Virus record (IMG/VR): IMGVR_UViG_3300048833_000709 | Span: 1 to 38,050 of that record | Direction: 5' to 3' (one strand) | DNA: 38,050 nt | From: a virus | Part shown: positions 13,431 through 20,949 of the stretch, piece after piece | Layout: each line of letters starts with the position of its first letter | How positions within the stretch are numbered: position 1 is the stretch's first letter | Notes under the pieces: generated by a model | What the model saw: only the letters and a program-made list of their open reading frames with translations | Database searches by the model: none | What the model was told of the DNA's origin: nothing | Translations under genes and position numbers: made by a program

Positions 13431-14093
13431 ATGAGCGGCGAGCGGTCCGAGTGGGCGAAGGCGGCGCGCGATGCGGCGGAGGCGATCGAGCGGTCGCGGG
13501 GCGTCGCGGCGCAGCTGGGGCTGTTCGGCGATCCGCAGCCGCAGGGCGAGCCGGAGGGCGAGGCGCGGCGCGGGCCGGGACGGCCGAAGGGCAGCCGCAA
13601 CGCGGGCAAGCTGGGGCTGGCCGAGTGGATGGCGGCGCACGGGTGGCGCGCGCCGGGGCACGCGGTGGCGCTGGCGGCGGGGCTGGCCGAGGACGGCGAC
13701 GGGCTGGAGGTCGCGTTCCGGCGGGCGTGCTGGCTGCGGGCCAGCGCCATCGAGGCGGTCGCGGCCGAGGGCGTCGACGTCCAGGCGGCGGCGCGGCTGA
13801 TCGGCGACGTGATGGCGCTGACCATGGCCATCTGGCGCGAGCAGAACGCGGCCGCGGCGCAGCTGCTGCCCTACACGCTGGCGAAGCTGAGCCCGCTGGA
13901 CGCGCCGAAGGAGGGCGCCGTGCGGCCGCGGATCGGCATCGCGCCGCCCTCGGCCGCGGTCGCGGCGGGTCGGTCGGAGCGGCTGCTGGGGCCAGCGCAG
14001 TGGCGCGCGAAGATGCAGCAGGATCAAGGGGTTGGCGACGACGCGCCGGCGGGTTCGGACGAGGGCGGCTCGGACGATGGCGCAAGTGATTGA
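13431..14093 (+). CDS. putative terminase small subunit
   Basis: A 220-residue protein directly upstream of the large terminase gene. Residues about 45-60 carry RRGPGRPKGSRN, an AT-hook-like basic motif followed by the helical LGLAEWMAAHG segment, as found in several small terminases and other phage DNA-binding proteins. The C-terminal part has QQDQGVGDDAPAGSDEGG, an acidic disordered tail. Small terminases select packaging sites and hand DNA to TerL, which fits the position next to the repeat-rich tract. The start is uncertain (GTG 13392 is also open) because neither has a clear ribosome-binding site. The call rests on position and motif style. Confidence 0.55.
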   Translation: MSGERSEWAKAARDAAEAIERSRGVAAQLGLFGDPQPQGEPEGEARRGPGRPKGSRNAGKLGLAEWMAAHGWRAPGHAVALAAGLAEDGDGLEVAFRRACWLRASAIEAVAAEGVDVQAAARLIGDVMALTMAIWREQNAAAAQLLPYTLAKLSPLDAPKEGAVRPRIGIAPPSAAVAAGRSERLLGPAQWRAKMQQDQGVGDDAPAGSDEGGSDDGASD

Positions 14094-14324
14094 TGCGGTT
14101 GGCGTTTTCGGGCGCGTCCCGGTGATCGTCTGTCACCGCGACGCACCCCCCCGGCCTTCGCGCGCGCGGGTCGGCCGGCGCCGCGATGCCGGGGGGGCGG
14201 TCCGCGCCGTTGACGTTCCGCCCCCCCTTCCGACCCCGTGCAGGCCCGGGCCGAAGGCGGGCGGTCGGGTCGGGGGAAAACGCGAAACCGGGGCGGCTCG
14301 ACCGGGGTGGGGGGAGGCGCGGCC

Positions 14325-16043
14325 GTGAGCGGGTTCTGGGCGGGGGCCGACGACTGGGCGGCGCGGGCGGGCGAGGCGGCGCTCGATCTCGACGCGACGG
14401 GGCCCGAGGCCGCCGCGCCGCTGTTCACCGAGCTCTGGTCCCCGCCCGGGCCGGTCGCCGAGGCCTTCTACTGGTCCGACGACACCCTGGCGGCCTGCCG
14501 CGGTCCGGTGGGCTCTGGCAAGACCCGCACGCACATGGCGAGCCGGCTGCGCCGCGCGCAGAACGCGCCGGCCAGCGTGGTCGACGGCCGGCGGCGCTAC
14601 AAGGTCACCTTCGCGCGGGCCACGTACCGGCAGCTCTGGCAGACCACCATCCCGTCCTGGTTCGAGGTGATGCCCCGGCGCTGGGGAAAGTGGGCGGGCG
14701 GCCGGGGCGACCCCGTGACCCACGCGGTCGAGCTCGAGGACGAGTTCGGCGTGATCGAGTTCACGGCCGAGTTCCTGGCGTTCGGCGAGGCGCCGTCGGA
14801 AATCACCGCGAACATGCGCGGCGTGCAGACCACGGACCTGAGTCTCGAGGAGGCCGACACCATCGACGCCACGGTGATCGCGGTCGGCATCGGCCGCATC
14901 GACCGCTACCCGGCCAAGGAGCATTTCCGGGGGCTGCCGCCGGAGATCGCCAGCTACGGCCAGCTGAGCGCCACCTACAACGCCTGCGAGGAGGAGAACC
15001 CGATCGTCGGGCTGTTCGAGCCCGAGCTGGCGCCGGACGCGCGGCTGACCGTGATGCGCCAGCGCCTCGAGGCCGAGCAGGCCGAGGCCTTCGCGCGAGG
15101 CGAGCTGGCCAAGCCCTTCCGCATCGCGATGTTCCGCCAGCCGGGCGGGCGCGACGCGGGCGCGGAGAACCTGCAGAACCTGGCCAAGGGCTACTACGCC
15201 GCGCAGGTGGCCACGATGACGGCCATGGGGCGCAGCGACGAGATCACCCGGCTGGTGGACAACCGCCTGGGCTTCGTGCGCGCGGGCGACCCGGTCTTCG
15301 CCAACGAGTTCAACCCGCGCATCCACGTGGCCGACGCGCCCTTCGAGCCCGAGCCGGGCGAGCGGCTGATCCTGGGCTTCGACCAGGGCTTCTTCGGCGC
15401 GGGGCTGGTGCTGACCTTCCGCCGGCCGTTCCAGTGGCGGGTTCACGCCGAGTTCTGCGCGCCCGACCGGCTGTTCGCCGAGGAGTTCGCGGCGCGGTTC
15501 CGGGCGGAGATCCTCGAGGAGCTGTTCCCCCGGCACACGGCCGCCGAGGCCTGGGGCGACATGGCGGGCGACAAGGAGACCGCCGAGGCCACGGAGAACC
15601 TGACGTGGAACCACATCGTCGGGACCGCGCTCGACGTCGGGATCGCCGGGCAGACCGAGGGCAACAACCGCATCGCGCCGCGCCTGCGGGCGATCCGCGC
15701 CGCGCTCGACTGGCTGCACCTGGGGACGCCGGGGCTGCTGATCCACCCGCGCTGCCGCGGGCTGATCCGGGGCTTCGCCGCGCGCTACGTCTGGGGCGAG
15801 GAGCTGGACCAGGCGGGCAACAAGACGACGAAGCCCAAGAAGCGCGGCGTGCGCGAGGCCGACCTGATGGACGCGCTGGCGCACGCGCTTCTGAGCCGGG
15901 CGACCCCGCAGGGGCTGACGCCGGTCAGCACGGCGGCCGGAAAGGCGGCCGCGCGGGCCGAATCCCTGCGCGGGCACAATGGCGGGCCGCCGCTGGAGAC
16001 GCCGCCGGCCGGGCGGTGGGACCCGTTCGCCCTGTGGAATTGA
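14325..16043 (+). CDS. terL: terminase large subunit
   Basis: A 572-residue packaging motor and nuclease. The ATPase has a Walker A loop GPVGSGKT (Lys66), with the following RRLRRAQ and KVTFARATYRQLWQTTIP as the strand and Q motif. The nuclease domain is readable from the RNase-H-like Asp353 in LGFDQGF, the Asp412 region (WGDMAGD) and the late acidic pair Asp513/Asp516 in EADLMDAL. The start GTG at 14325 follows GGGGAGG by eight bases; longer frames upstream look spurious. The 231 GC-rich bases before it contain runs of C and no gene. The protein would cut concatemers and pump DNA into the prohead through the portal at 16919. Confidence 0.92.
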   Translation: MSGFWAGADDWAARAGEAALDLDATGPEAAAPLFTELWSPPGPVAEAFYWSDDTLAACRGPVGSGKTRTHMASRLRRAQNAPASVVDGRRRYKVTFARATYRQLWQTTIPSWFEVMPRRWGKWAGGRGDPVTHAVELEDEFGVIEFTAEFLAFGEAPSEITANMRGVQTTDLSLEEADTIDATVIAVGIGRIDRYPAKEHFRGLPPEIASYGQLSATYNACEEENPIVGLFEPELAPDARLTVMRQRLEAEQAEAFARGELAKPFRIAMFRQPGGRDAGAENLQNLAKGYYAAQVATMTAMGRSDEITRLVDNRLGFVRAGDPVFANEFNPRIHVADAPFEPEPGERLILGFDQGFFGAGLVLTFRRPFQWRVHAEFCAPDRLFAEEFAARFRAEILEELFPRHTAAEAWGDMAGDKETAEATENLTWNHIVGTALDVGIAGQTEGNNRIAPRLRAIRAALDWLHLGTPGLLIHPRCRGLIRGFAARYVWGEELDQAGNKTTKPKKRGVREADLMDALAHALLSRATPQGLTPVSTAAGKAAARAESLRGHNGGPPLETPPAGRWDPFALWN

Positions 16044-16055
16044 CTGGCGCATTGA

Positions 16056-16080
16056 CCGAAAATCGGTAAAGTCGGCGCCC
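16056..16080. promoter_or_regulatory. degenerate operator-like element after terL
   Basis: ACCGAAAATCGGTAAAGTCGG contains one good copy of the 9-mer CGGTAAAGT (16064-16072) followed by a poor second copy (CGGCGCC), and an ACCGA/TCGGT inverted pair. It lies in the 184-base gap between terL and the next structural gene, upstream of a GGAGG site for the 16228 gene. It could be a weak late operator or chance; the second half is poor. Confidence 0.3.
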
Positions 16081-16227
16081 AACCGCAACGACGGCGAGCG
16101 CCATGCCGCACCCCGATCACCCTGTGGGCGCATTCGTGCCTAACTGCGCGTCCGATCAAATTCGGGCGGTTTTCAGATCAAATACGCATCGCATTCTTCC
16201 CGGCGGTTTCAACCGGAGGGCTTTGCG

Positions 16228-16746
16228 ATGACGGCGTTCGGAGGATGGTGCTCGGCGGCGATCCTGTCGGTGTGCGTGGGGATGCGCGCGGCCGACCGGC
16301 GCGAGGTGTTCGCGACGCGGGCGGACGAGGACCCGCACGGGGTGTTCGCGGACCTGTATGCGATGAAGGCCTCCTGCCTGTCGCTGGAGGTGATCTACGC
16401 CCGCGACGGGCTGGGGCCGGCGGTGGGGTTCTTCGGGGTGTTCCTGCGCTCGCCCGGCGTGGGGAGCGCGGTGATGCTGGCGACGCCGCAGCTGCGCCCG
16501 ATGCAGGCCCGCGCGGTGGCGCGGCGCGTCCGGCGGCGGATCATCCCGGAGATGGTCGGGCTGGGGCTGCGGCGGGTCGATTGCCAGTGCCTCGAGACCC
16601 ACGAGGAGGCGCAGGCCTTCCTGCGCTGGTGCGGGGCGCGGCGCGGCGACCTGCGCGAGGGCGTCGGCAAGCACGGCGAGTGTTTCCGGGAGTTCCGGTG
16701 GCTGGCGCGGGAATGGCGCGCGAAGGGAGGCGAACCATGTGCGTGA
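16228..16746 (+). CDS. gp13-like internal virion protein / GNAT-like fold
   Basis: A 172-residue protein whose plan resembles the T7 gp13 family: R.AD..EVFATRADEDPHGVFADLYAM, a middle AMLATPQLRPMQARAVARRVRRRIIPE helix, and a C-terminal GKHGECFREFRW, comparable to the DGQF.LF end of gp13. Gp13-like proteins adopt a GNAT-like fold and are needed for assembly of the internal core. The start at 16228 has a strong GGAGG site seven bases upstream. A 42-residue frame just before it (16103-16231) ends in ATGA with this start and may be chance. It lies between terL and the portal, a common place for gp13 in related podoviruses. Confidence 0.65.
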   Translation: MTAFGGWCSAAILSVCVGMRAADRREVFATRADEDPHGVFADLYAMKASCLSLEVIYARDGLGPAVGFFGVFLRSPGVGSAVMLATPQLRPMQARAVARRVRRRIIPEMVGLGLRRVDCQCLETHEEAQAFLRWCGARRGDLREGVGKHGECFREFRWLAREWRAKGGEPCA

Positions 16747-16919
16747 TGCCAAAGACCCCGAAGATGGAGCCGGTCGCGGCGCCGATCCTCGCCGCGCCGT
16801 CGGACGCGGCGCGCCGCAGCGCCAGCGTCGAGACGCGGCTGAGGCGCTCGCGCGCCGGGGCCGCCGCCGACGTGCTGACCAGCCCCGAGGGGCTGGCCAC
16901 GACGTTCGGGGGCGCGTGA
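16737..16919 (+). CDS. small structural-type protein
   Basis: A 60-residue protein starting with MCVMPKTPKMEPV and containing RRSRAGAAADVLTSPEGLATTFG. It fits the short 'MC..PK.P' proteins found next to the portal in many podoviruses, which have a cysteine near the start, a Pro-rich middle and an R.G..TVLTG-like tail. A GGGAGG site lies six bases before the ATG, and the ATG overlaps the end of the gp13-like gene by ten bases. Its stop overlaps the portal start by one base (TGATG). The exact role is unknown; a tail-assembly protein like T7 gp7.3 is possible. Confidence 0.55.
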   Translation: MCVMPKTPKMEPVAAPILAAPSDAARRSASVETRLRRSRAGAAADVLTSPEGLATTFGGA

Positions 16920-18589
16920 TGGCGCTTGACGCCGCGCCGCCGCCGCGGGGCGGCGACACGCTGAAGGACGAGGTCGCCGAAGCCGTCGTGCGGCGGTGGG
17001 ACGAGCTGAGCCGCGAGAAGGCGTTGTATCATGGCGAGTGGGAGACCATCGCCACGCTGCTGATGACCAACCGCAAGGCGTTCAGCAGCGGCGGGCAGCC
17101 GGGGCAGTGGCAGCACCGCGGCGTCTTCGACAGCAGCCCGGTGATCGCGCGGAACAACCTGGCGGCGGGGCTCTACGGCACCGCCACCAACCCGGCCAAC
17201 CGCTGGCTGGTGATGGAGACGCCCGACGAGGACCTGAACGGCTGGCACGCGGTCAAGGCGTGGCTCGACGTGGTGAACCGGCGCATCCTGGCGAGCTTCC
17301 GCGCGTCGACCAGCAACTTCTACGACAGCGTCATGCCGCTCTACGGCGACATCGTCGCCTTCGGCACGGCCGTCCAGTACGACGAGCCGATCGAGGACGA
17401 GGGCCGCATCCTCGACAAGACCATGCCGCTGTCCGAAGTGGCGATCGCCGTCAGCGACGCGGGCGAGCTGACCGAGATGATCCGGCGCTTCACGCTGAAG
17501 CCGGCCGACGCGGCGCGGCGCTACGGCCAGCGGCTGCCGCAGAAGATCCTCGATCTGGCGGAGAAGGGCGACCAGACGCCCCAGCAGTTCTTCTTCGCGC
17601 TGTCGCTGTCGGACGACTATGCGCCCGGCGGCGCCTTCCGCCGCGGCATGAAGGTGGTCGCGCGGACGGTCTGCGCCGAGGGCCCGCGGGTGGTGCGCGA
17701 GGGCGGCTACTACGAGATGCCGGCCTACGCGCCGCGCTGGGACGTGGACGCGGGCGAGACCTGGGGGCGCGGGCAGGGCTATTTCGCGCTGCCGACCGTG
17801 CGGATGCTGAACCTGTCGGCCGAAGCGAACATCCGGGCGGCGCAGTGGCACGCCGACCCGGTCAACCTGGTCCCGGATCAGAACGCCCTGCGCAAGGAGT
17901 TCCGCTTCCAGCCCGGCGCGACGCTTTACGGCGGCATGTCCATGGGCGGCCGGCCGCTGGTCGGACGGCTTGACGGTCCGCGCGGGCTGCCGTTCGGCAT
18001 CGAGCAGCAGCAGGACTTCCGCGAGCAGGTGAAGGAGTTCTTCGGGTTCAGCCTGCTGACGGTGACCAACCGCAGCGGGATGACGACGGCCGAGTTCCTC
18101 GAGCGGCAGGCGGACCGATTGCGCCTGATGGCGCCGTTCCTCGGCCGCATCCAGTCCGAGTACCTGACGCGCAAGGCGGCGAGGCGCTTCGCGATCCTGT
18201 GGCGCGCGGGCCAGATCCCGCCGCCGCCGCCCGATCTGCAGGGCAAGCCGCTGGACGTGCGCTATGTCAGCGCCGCGGCGATGGCGCAGCGGAGCACCGA
18301 GGCGGCCGCGACCGCCAACCTGATCCAGAACCTGTCGCCGCTGATGGGCGTCGATCCGCGCTACGCCATGCGGCTGGACCCCGACGGGGTGGCCGAGACG
18401 CTGGCCGACGGCTTCGGCGCGCCGGCGCGGGCGCTGCGGAGCCGCGAGCAGGCCGACGCGCTGGAGCGGGCGGCGGCGGAGCAGCAGCAGGCGATGGCGA
18501 TGGCGCAGATGGCGCCGGGGCTGGCCGGCGCGGCGCGCGACATGGCGGCGGCGGGGGCCGAAACCGCAGGGCAGGGGGCGCGGCGGTGA
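16919..18589 (+). CDS. head-tail connector (portal) protein, T7 gp8-like
   Basis: A 556-residue podovirus portal. Readable features are the N-terminal helix (DEVAEAVVRRWDEL), GQWQHRGVFDSSPVIARNNLAAGLYGTATNPANRWL (the start of the clip/wing domain), QYDEPIEDEG, RGMKVVARTV, GGYYEMPAYAPRWDVDAGETWGRG (GRG conserved in this family) and a Gln-rich C-terminal crown (EQQQAMAMAQM). The dodecameric ring would dock TerL during packaging and the tail tube afterwards. The start at 16919 overlaps the previous stop by one base, and the stop overlaps the next GTG start (GTGA). Length is typical for T7-like portals. Confidence 0.88.
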   Translation: MALDAAPPPRGGDTLKDEVAEAVVRRWDELSREKALYHGEWETIATLLMTNRKAFSSGGQPGQWQHRGVFDSSPVIARNNLAAGLYGTATNPANRWLVMETPDEDLNGWHAVKAWLDVVNRRILASFRASTSNFYDSVMPLYGDIVAFGTAVQYDEPIEDEGRILDKTMPLSEVAIAVSDAGELTEMIRRFTLKPADAARRYGQRLPQKILDLAEKGDQTPQQFFFALSLSDDYAPGGAFRRGMKVVARTVCAEGPRVVREGGYYEMPAYAPRWDVDAGETWGRGQGYFALPTVRMLNLSAEANIRAAQWHADPVNLVPDQNALRKEFRFQPGATLYGGMSMGGRPLVGRLDGPRGLPFGIEQQQDFREQVKEFFGFSLLTVTNRSGMTTAEFLERQADRLRLMAPFLGRIQSEYLTRKAARRFAILWRAGQIPPPPPDLQGKPLDVRYVSAAAMAQRSTEAAATANLIQNLSPLMGVDPRYAMRLDPDGVAETLADGFGAPARALRSREQADALERAAAEQQQAMAMAQMAPGLAGAARDMAAAGAETAGQGARR

Positions 18590-18771
18590 GCGGACTGATC
18601 ACGATGGCCCGTGAGATGTCGGCGCGCGTCCAGCAGGACGTCGACGAGGAGGGCTGCGGCGCGGCGTGGGGCGCTATGATGGCGACCCTCGACCCGCGCG
18701 AGCGGCTGGCGTTGGCCGGCCATGTCGAGTTTCGCGTCAAGTGCGCGCGTGCGGACGGGGCGCGCCCATGA
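18586..18771 (+). CDS. small hypothetical protein between portal and scaffold
   Basis: A 61-residue protein with a GTG start overlapping the portal stop. It reads MSGLITMAREMSARVQQDVDEEGCGAA, then LDPRERLALAGHVEFRVKCA: two helices with a charged turn. No family is recognised. It is coupled by ATGA to the Lar-like gene, forming a small accessory trio inside the structural operon. Such small genes may be morons inserted between portal and scaffold. Confidence 0.5.
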   Translation: MSGLITMAREMSARVQQDVDEEGCGAAWGAMMATLDPRERLALAGHVEFRVKCARADGARP

Positions 18772-18974
18772 GCGCCGCCTGCCCGTGGTGCGGGCGCCAG
18801 GCGCTGGTTTACAGCGACCCCGGCGACGGGCTCGACCGGCCGCCGGTCGCCGTCGCGCGCTGCCCGAAGCGCTGCATGGGCGCGGCGGCGACGGCGCTTG
18901 CGACGGACGCGACGCCGGCCGCGCTGGCGGCGGCCGAGGCGCAGGCGCTGGGCAAGTGGGAGCGGCGGGCGTGA
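18768..18974 (+). CDS. Lar-like zinc-ribbon protein
   Basis: A 68-residue protein with Cys5 and Cys8 (CPWCG) and Cys32 and Cys36 (CPKRC), ending in ALGKWERRA. The plan, a CP.CG knuckle, a strand with V.C, a second knuckle and a C-terminal A...WN.R-type end, matches the Lar (restriction alleviation) family, which in Rac prophage reduces type I restriction (family knowledge). The second knuckle has one residue more than usual between its cysteines. It would be an anti-restriction factor made late, which is unusual, or it may have another role. Coupled on both sides by ATGA/GTGA overlaps. Confidence 0.52.
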   Translation: MSAACPWCGRQALVYSDPGDGLDRPPVAVARCPKRCMGAAATALATDATPAALAAAEAQALGKWERRA

Positions 18975-19324
18975 ACCTGCATCGCGTCGCCGCGATCATC
19001 GGGCTGGCGCGCGCGGTCGGTCCGGGGCCGGCGGGCCGCGTCTGCGCGCAGTGGCGGGCGGCGCTGGCCGGGCGGCCGGAGCTGGCGCGCGACCTGATGC
19101 AGCTTGGGTTCCTGCTGGACGACGACGTGACCGACCGGGACGGGCGGCCGACGCCGCTGCCGGCAGACGAGCTGCAGTTCCGGGCGGGCGCCCGGGCGCT
19201 GGCGCGCGCGATCTTCGCGCGGGCCGGCGTGACCTCGGAAGAACTGATGGAGGCGGTGAGCCATGCGGAACAGGATGATCTTCTCGCCGGGCTGGTGGAC
19301 CCTGCTGAGGGCCCCGGACGGTGA
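18971..19324 (+). CDS. small hypothetical protein, third of portal-scaffold trio
   Basis: A 117-residue protein with a GTG start in an overlap with the previous stop. It is mostly helical (VAAIIGLARAVGPG, VCAQWRAALAGRPELARDLMQLGFLL, ELQFRAGARALARAIFARAGVTSEELMEAVSH). No family recognised. Its last 62 bases are shared in another frame with the start of the scaffold gene (ATG 19263), a sizeable overlap. The Glu/Ala-rich end makes a binding role possible; nothing decides. Confidence 0.55.
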   Translation: MNLHRVAAIIGLARAVGPGPAGRVCAQWRAALAGRPELARDLMQLGFLLDDDVTDRDGRPTPLPADELQFRAGARALARAIFARAGVTSEELMEAVSHAEQDDLLAGLVDPAEGPGR

Positions 19325-20354
19325 GGGGGCAGGAGGCGGCGCTGCTGGCGGGGCTGGCGCTGACGGCGCTGGCGGGGCCGCCGGAGGCGCTGCGGGCGGC
19401 GTCGGCGGCGGTGCTGCTGGCGGCGGCGCTGCTGCTGGCGTGGGCGGCGGCGCTTCTGGCGATCCGGGCGGCGCAGGCGCTGCGAAGCCGTGGCTCGAGA
19501 CCATCACGCTCGACCCGGCGCTGAAGACCGTCATCGTCAACAACGGCTTCCACAAGCGGCGCGGCGACGACGGCCAGCCGCGCGACGCGACGCTGGAGGA
19601 GGCGCTCGCCTCGACCACGCAGGCCTATGACAGCGCCCAGCGGCGGCTGGGGGTAAACCCGGCGGAGCTGCTGCGCGGGCCGGCCGAGGGGCAGTCGGTG
19701 GCCGACTGGATGAAGAAGCACGGCGACGTGTTCGGCGTGCCCGAGAAGCCCGGCGACTACGGCGTCGAGCTGCCGACGCTGCCCGAAGGCGTGACCATCG
19801 ACCAGGCGTTCCTCGACGAGGCGCTGGCCGAGCTGCACGCCGAAGGCGCGCCGAAGGCGGTGGTTCAGAAGGCGGTGGCGCTCTACGCCAAAAAGATCGG
19901 GTCGATGCTCGAGCAGGCGAGCGGCGAGGCGACGGCGGCGCGGCAGGCGATGATGGGCGAGCTGGCGCGCGACTGGGGCGCGCAGACCGAGGCGCGCACG
20001 GCGCTCGCGAGCCGCGCGTTCCAGCACTTCGCCGAAAAGGCGGGCCTCGACGGCGAGGCGGCCTCCGGGCTGGCGAAGGCGTTCGCACGCGACGCGGGCG
20101 ACGCGCGGGCCATCCGGTTCTTCGCCGCGATCGGCGAGGCGATGGGCGAGGAGCGCATGCCCGGCGGCGGCGCGCCCGGCGGCTTCGGGGGCGCGATGAC
20201 GCCGGTGGAGGCGCAGGCGCGCATGGCGACCATCAAGGCGCCGGACGGGGACTACGCCCGGGCCGCCGCCGTCGGCGACCAGAAGAAGATGCAGGAGCTG
20301 ACGGCCGAGATCGCGCGGCTGGCGCAGATCATCGCGCCGCCGAAGGGGCGCTAG
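19263..20354 (+). CDS. capsid scaffolding protein
   Basis: A 363-residue protein lying between portal and capsid. The N-terminus MRNRMIFSPGWWTLLRAPDG is followed by a long Gly/Ala-rich low-complexity linker (about 20-75), then a helical body (LEEALASTTQAYDSAQRRLGV, DWMKKHGDVFGVPEKPGDY, PKAVVQKAVALYAKKIGSML) and a Lys/Arg-rich C-terminus, which in scaffolds contacts the capsid. Place, length and helical character fit a T7 gp9-like scaffold that shapes the prohead and is then lost. The start at 19263 sits inside the preceding gene. The low-complexity linker also encodes a hydrophobic frame (19321-19524). Confidence 0.72.
   Translation: MRNRMIFSPGWWTLLRAPDGEGAGGGAAGGAGADGAGGAAGGAAGGVGGGAAGGGAAAGVGGGASGDPGGAGAAKPWLETITLDPALKTVIVNNGFHKRRGDDGQPRDATLEEALASTTQAYDSAQRRLGVNPAELLRGPAEGQSVADWMKKHGDVFGVPEKPGDYGVELPTLPEGVTIDQAFLDEALAELHAEGAPKAVVQKAVALYAKKIGSMLEQASGEATAARQAMMGELARDWGAQTEARTALASRAFQHFAEKAGLDGEAASGLAKAFARDAGDARAIRFFAAIGEAMGEERMPGGGAPGGFGGAMTPVEAQARMATIKAPDGDYARAAAVGDQKKMQELTAEIARLAQIIAPPKGR
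19321..19524 (+). CDS. nested hydrophobic ORF in scaffold linker, possible holin (doubtful)
   Basis: A 67-residue frame inside the scaffold's Gly/Ala linker, starting at a GTG that overlaps the stop of the 18971 gene (GTGA). It has two hydrophobic stretches, about 6-19 (AALLAGLALTALAG) and 27-48 (SAAVLLAAALLLAWAAALLAIR), and a basic tail, which is the shape of a small class II holin. No other holin is visible. But a GGC/GCG-rich linker read in another frame naturally gives Leu/Ala, so this may be only a shadow. The GTGA junction is weak evidence. Confidence 0.25.
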   Translation: MRGQEAALLAGLALTALAGPPEALRAASAAVLLAAALLLAWAAALLAIRAAQALRSRGSRPSRSTRR

Positions 20355-20528
20355 AGGATCCCGAGCGAAAGAACCACTCGCGAACCCGCCGATCAGGCCG
20401 AGGAAATGAAGGCCCCGGCGGGGCGGTTCGAGTAGGCGGCGCTTCCCCGCATGCGGAAGCTGCAACGACGCAGGGGGGTCGCGACAGGCCGGAGAGACGG
20501 CCACCATTCATCCCGCAGGAGAACCGCC

Positions 20529-20756
20529 ATGCCGATGGTAGAGAGCCAGTCTGACGACCGCACTGCAAACAACGCCGTCCGCCATCAGTATCGCGTGCTC
20601 AGCGATGCAGAGAAGGCGCAGATGGTCGAGCTTAAGGACCTCGCTGCCGCCTTCATCGCCGCCTGCGACCGCATCGGCCAGTCTCGCGAGTTGTCGTTGG
20701 CCAAGACGAACGCCGAGCAGGCCGTGATGTGGGCGGTCAAGCACGTGACCGCATGA
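20529..20756 (+). CDS. acb2: Acb2-like anti-CBASS (cyclic-nucleotide sponge) protein
   Basis: A 75-residue protein with a strong AGGAG site upstream. RHQYRVLSDAEKAQMVELKDLAAAFIAACDRIGQSRELSLAKTNAEQAVMWAVKHVT, in outline, follows the Acb2/Tad1 hairpin family: a short N-terminal arm with RxYR.L (Tyr21), a long helix with M..K, a loop with SREL, and a second helix with AKT...A.MW..KH. Members sequester the cyclic di- or trinucleotides that CBASS or Thoeris make to signal infection (established knowledge). Exact binding residues are not shown here. It sits between scaffold and capsid in its own gap of lower GC, as a moron would. Confidence 0.75.
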   Translation: MPMVESQSDDRTANNAVRHQYRVLSDAEKAQMVELKDLAAAFIAACDRIGQSRELSLAKTNAEQAVMWAVKHVTA

Positions 20757-20779
20757 TTGAAGCCCACCTGCTTTACCGC

Positions 20780-20809
20780 TTGCCTGATCGAAATTCGGTC
20801 ATGTAGGAT
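20780..20809 (+). promoter_or_regulatory. candidate promoter upstream of capsid gene
   Basis: TTGCCT (20780-20785) and TAGGAT (20804-20809) are 18 bases apart in the gap between the Acb2-like and capsid genes. The -35 and -10 fit partly. TTTACCG and TTCGGT half-sites like those of the repressor operators flank it. It may give extra capsid transcripts or be fortuitous. Confidence 0.4.
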
Positions 20810-20910
20810 CGCGGCCGCCGGGGAGGCCCTGACGGGTTCCGGCGACCGCGGCGACAGGGCCGCCGTCTAAGCCGCGTGAAGGCCAGGTCGGGTCCGGCGC
20901 CTGCCGGGGA

Positions 20911-20941
20911 GTCCTCCGAGAAACCCGTTTCTCAGGAGGAC
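20911..20941 (+). promoter_or_regulatory. hairpin that hides the capsid ribosome-binding site
   Basis: GTCCTCCGAGAAA (20911-20923) pairs with TTTCTCAGGAGGAC (20928-20941) through a 4-base loop, with one bulged A. The AGGAGG that serves the capsid ATG at 20950 lies in the right arm, so the stem would close the ribosome-binding site. There is no U-run after it, so translational control or RNase III-type processing fits better than termination. Confidence 0.6.
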
Positions 20942-20949
20942 AGGCCGCG

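Noticed and set aside
16103-16231. 42-residue frame ending in ATGA at the gp13-like start
   Set aside because: Weak ribosome-binding site and no domain. The gp13-like gene has its own strong GGAGG, so coupling is unnecessary; could still be a leader peptide.
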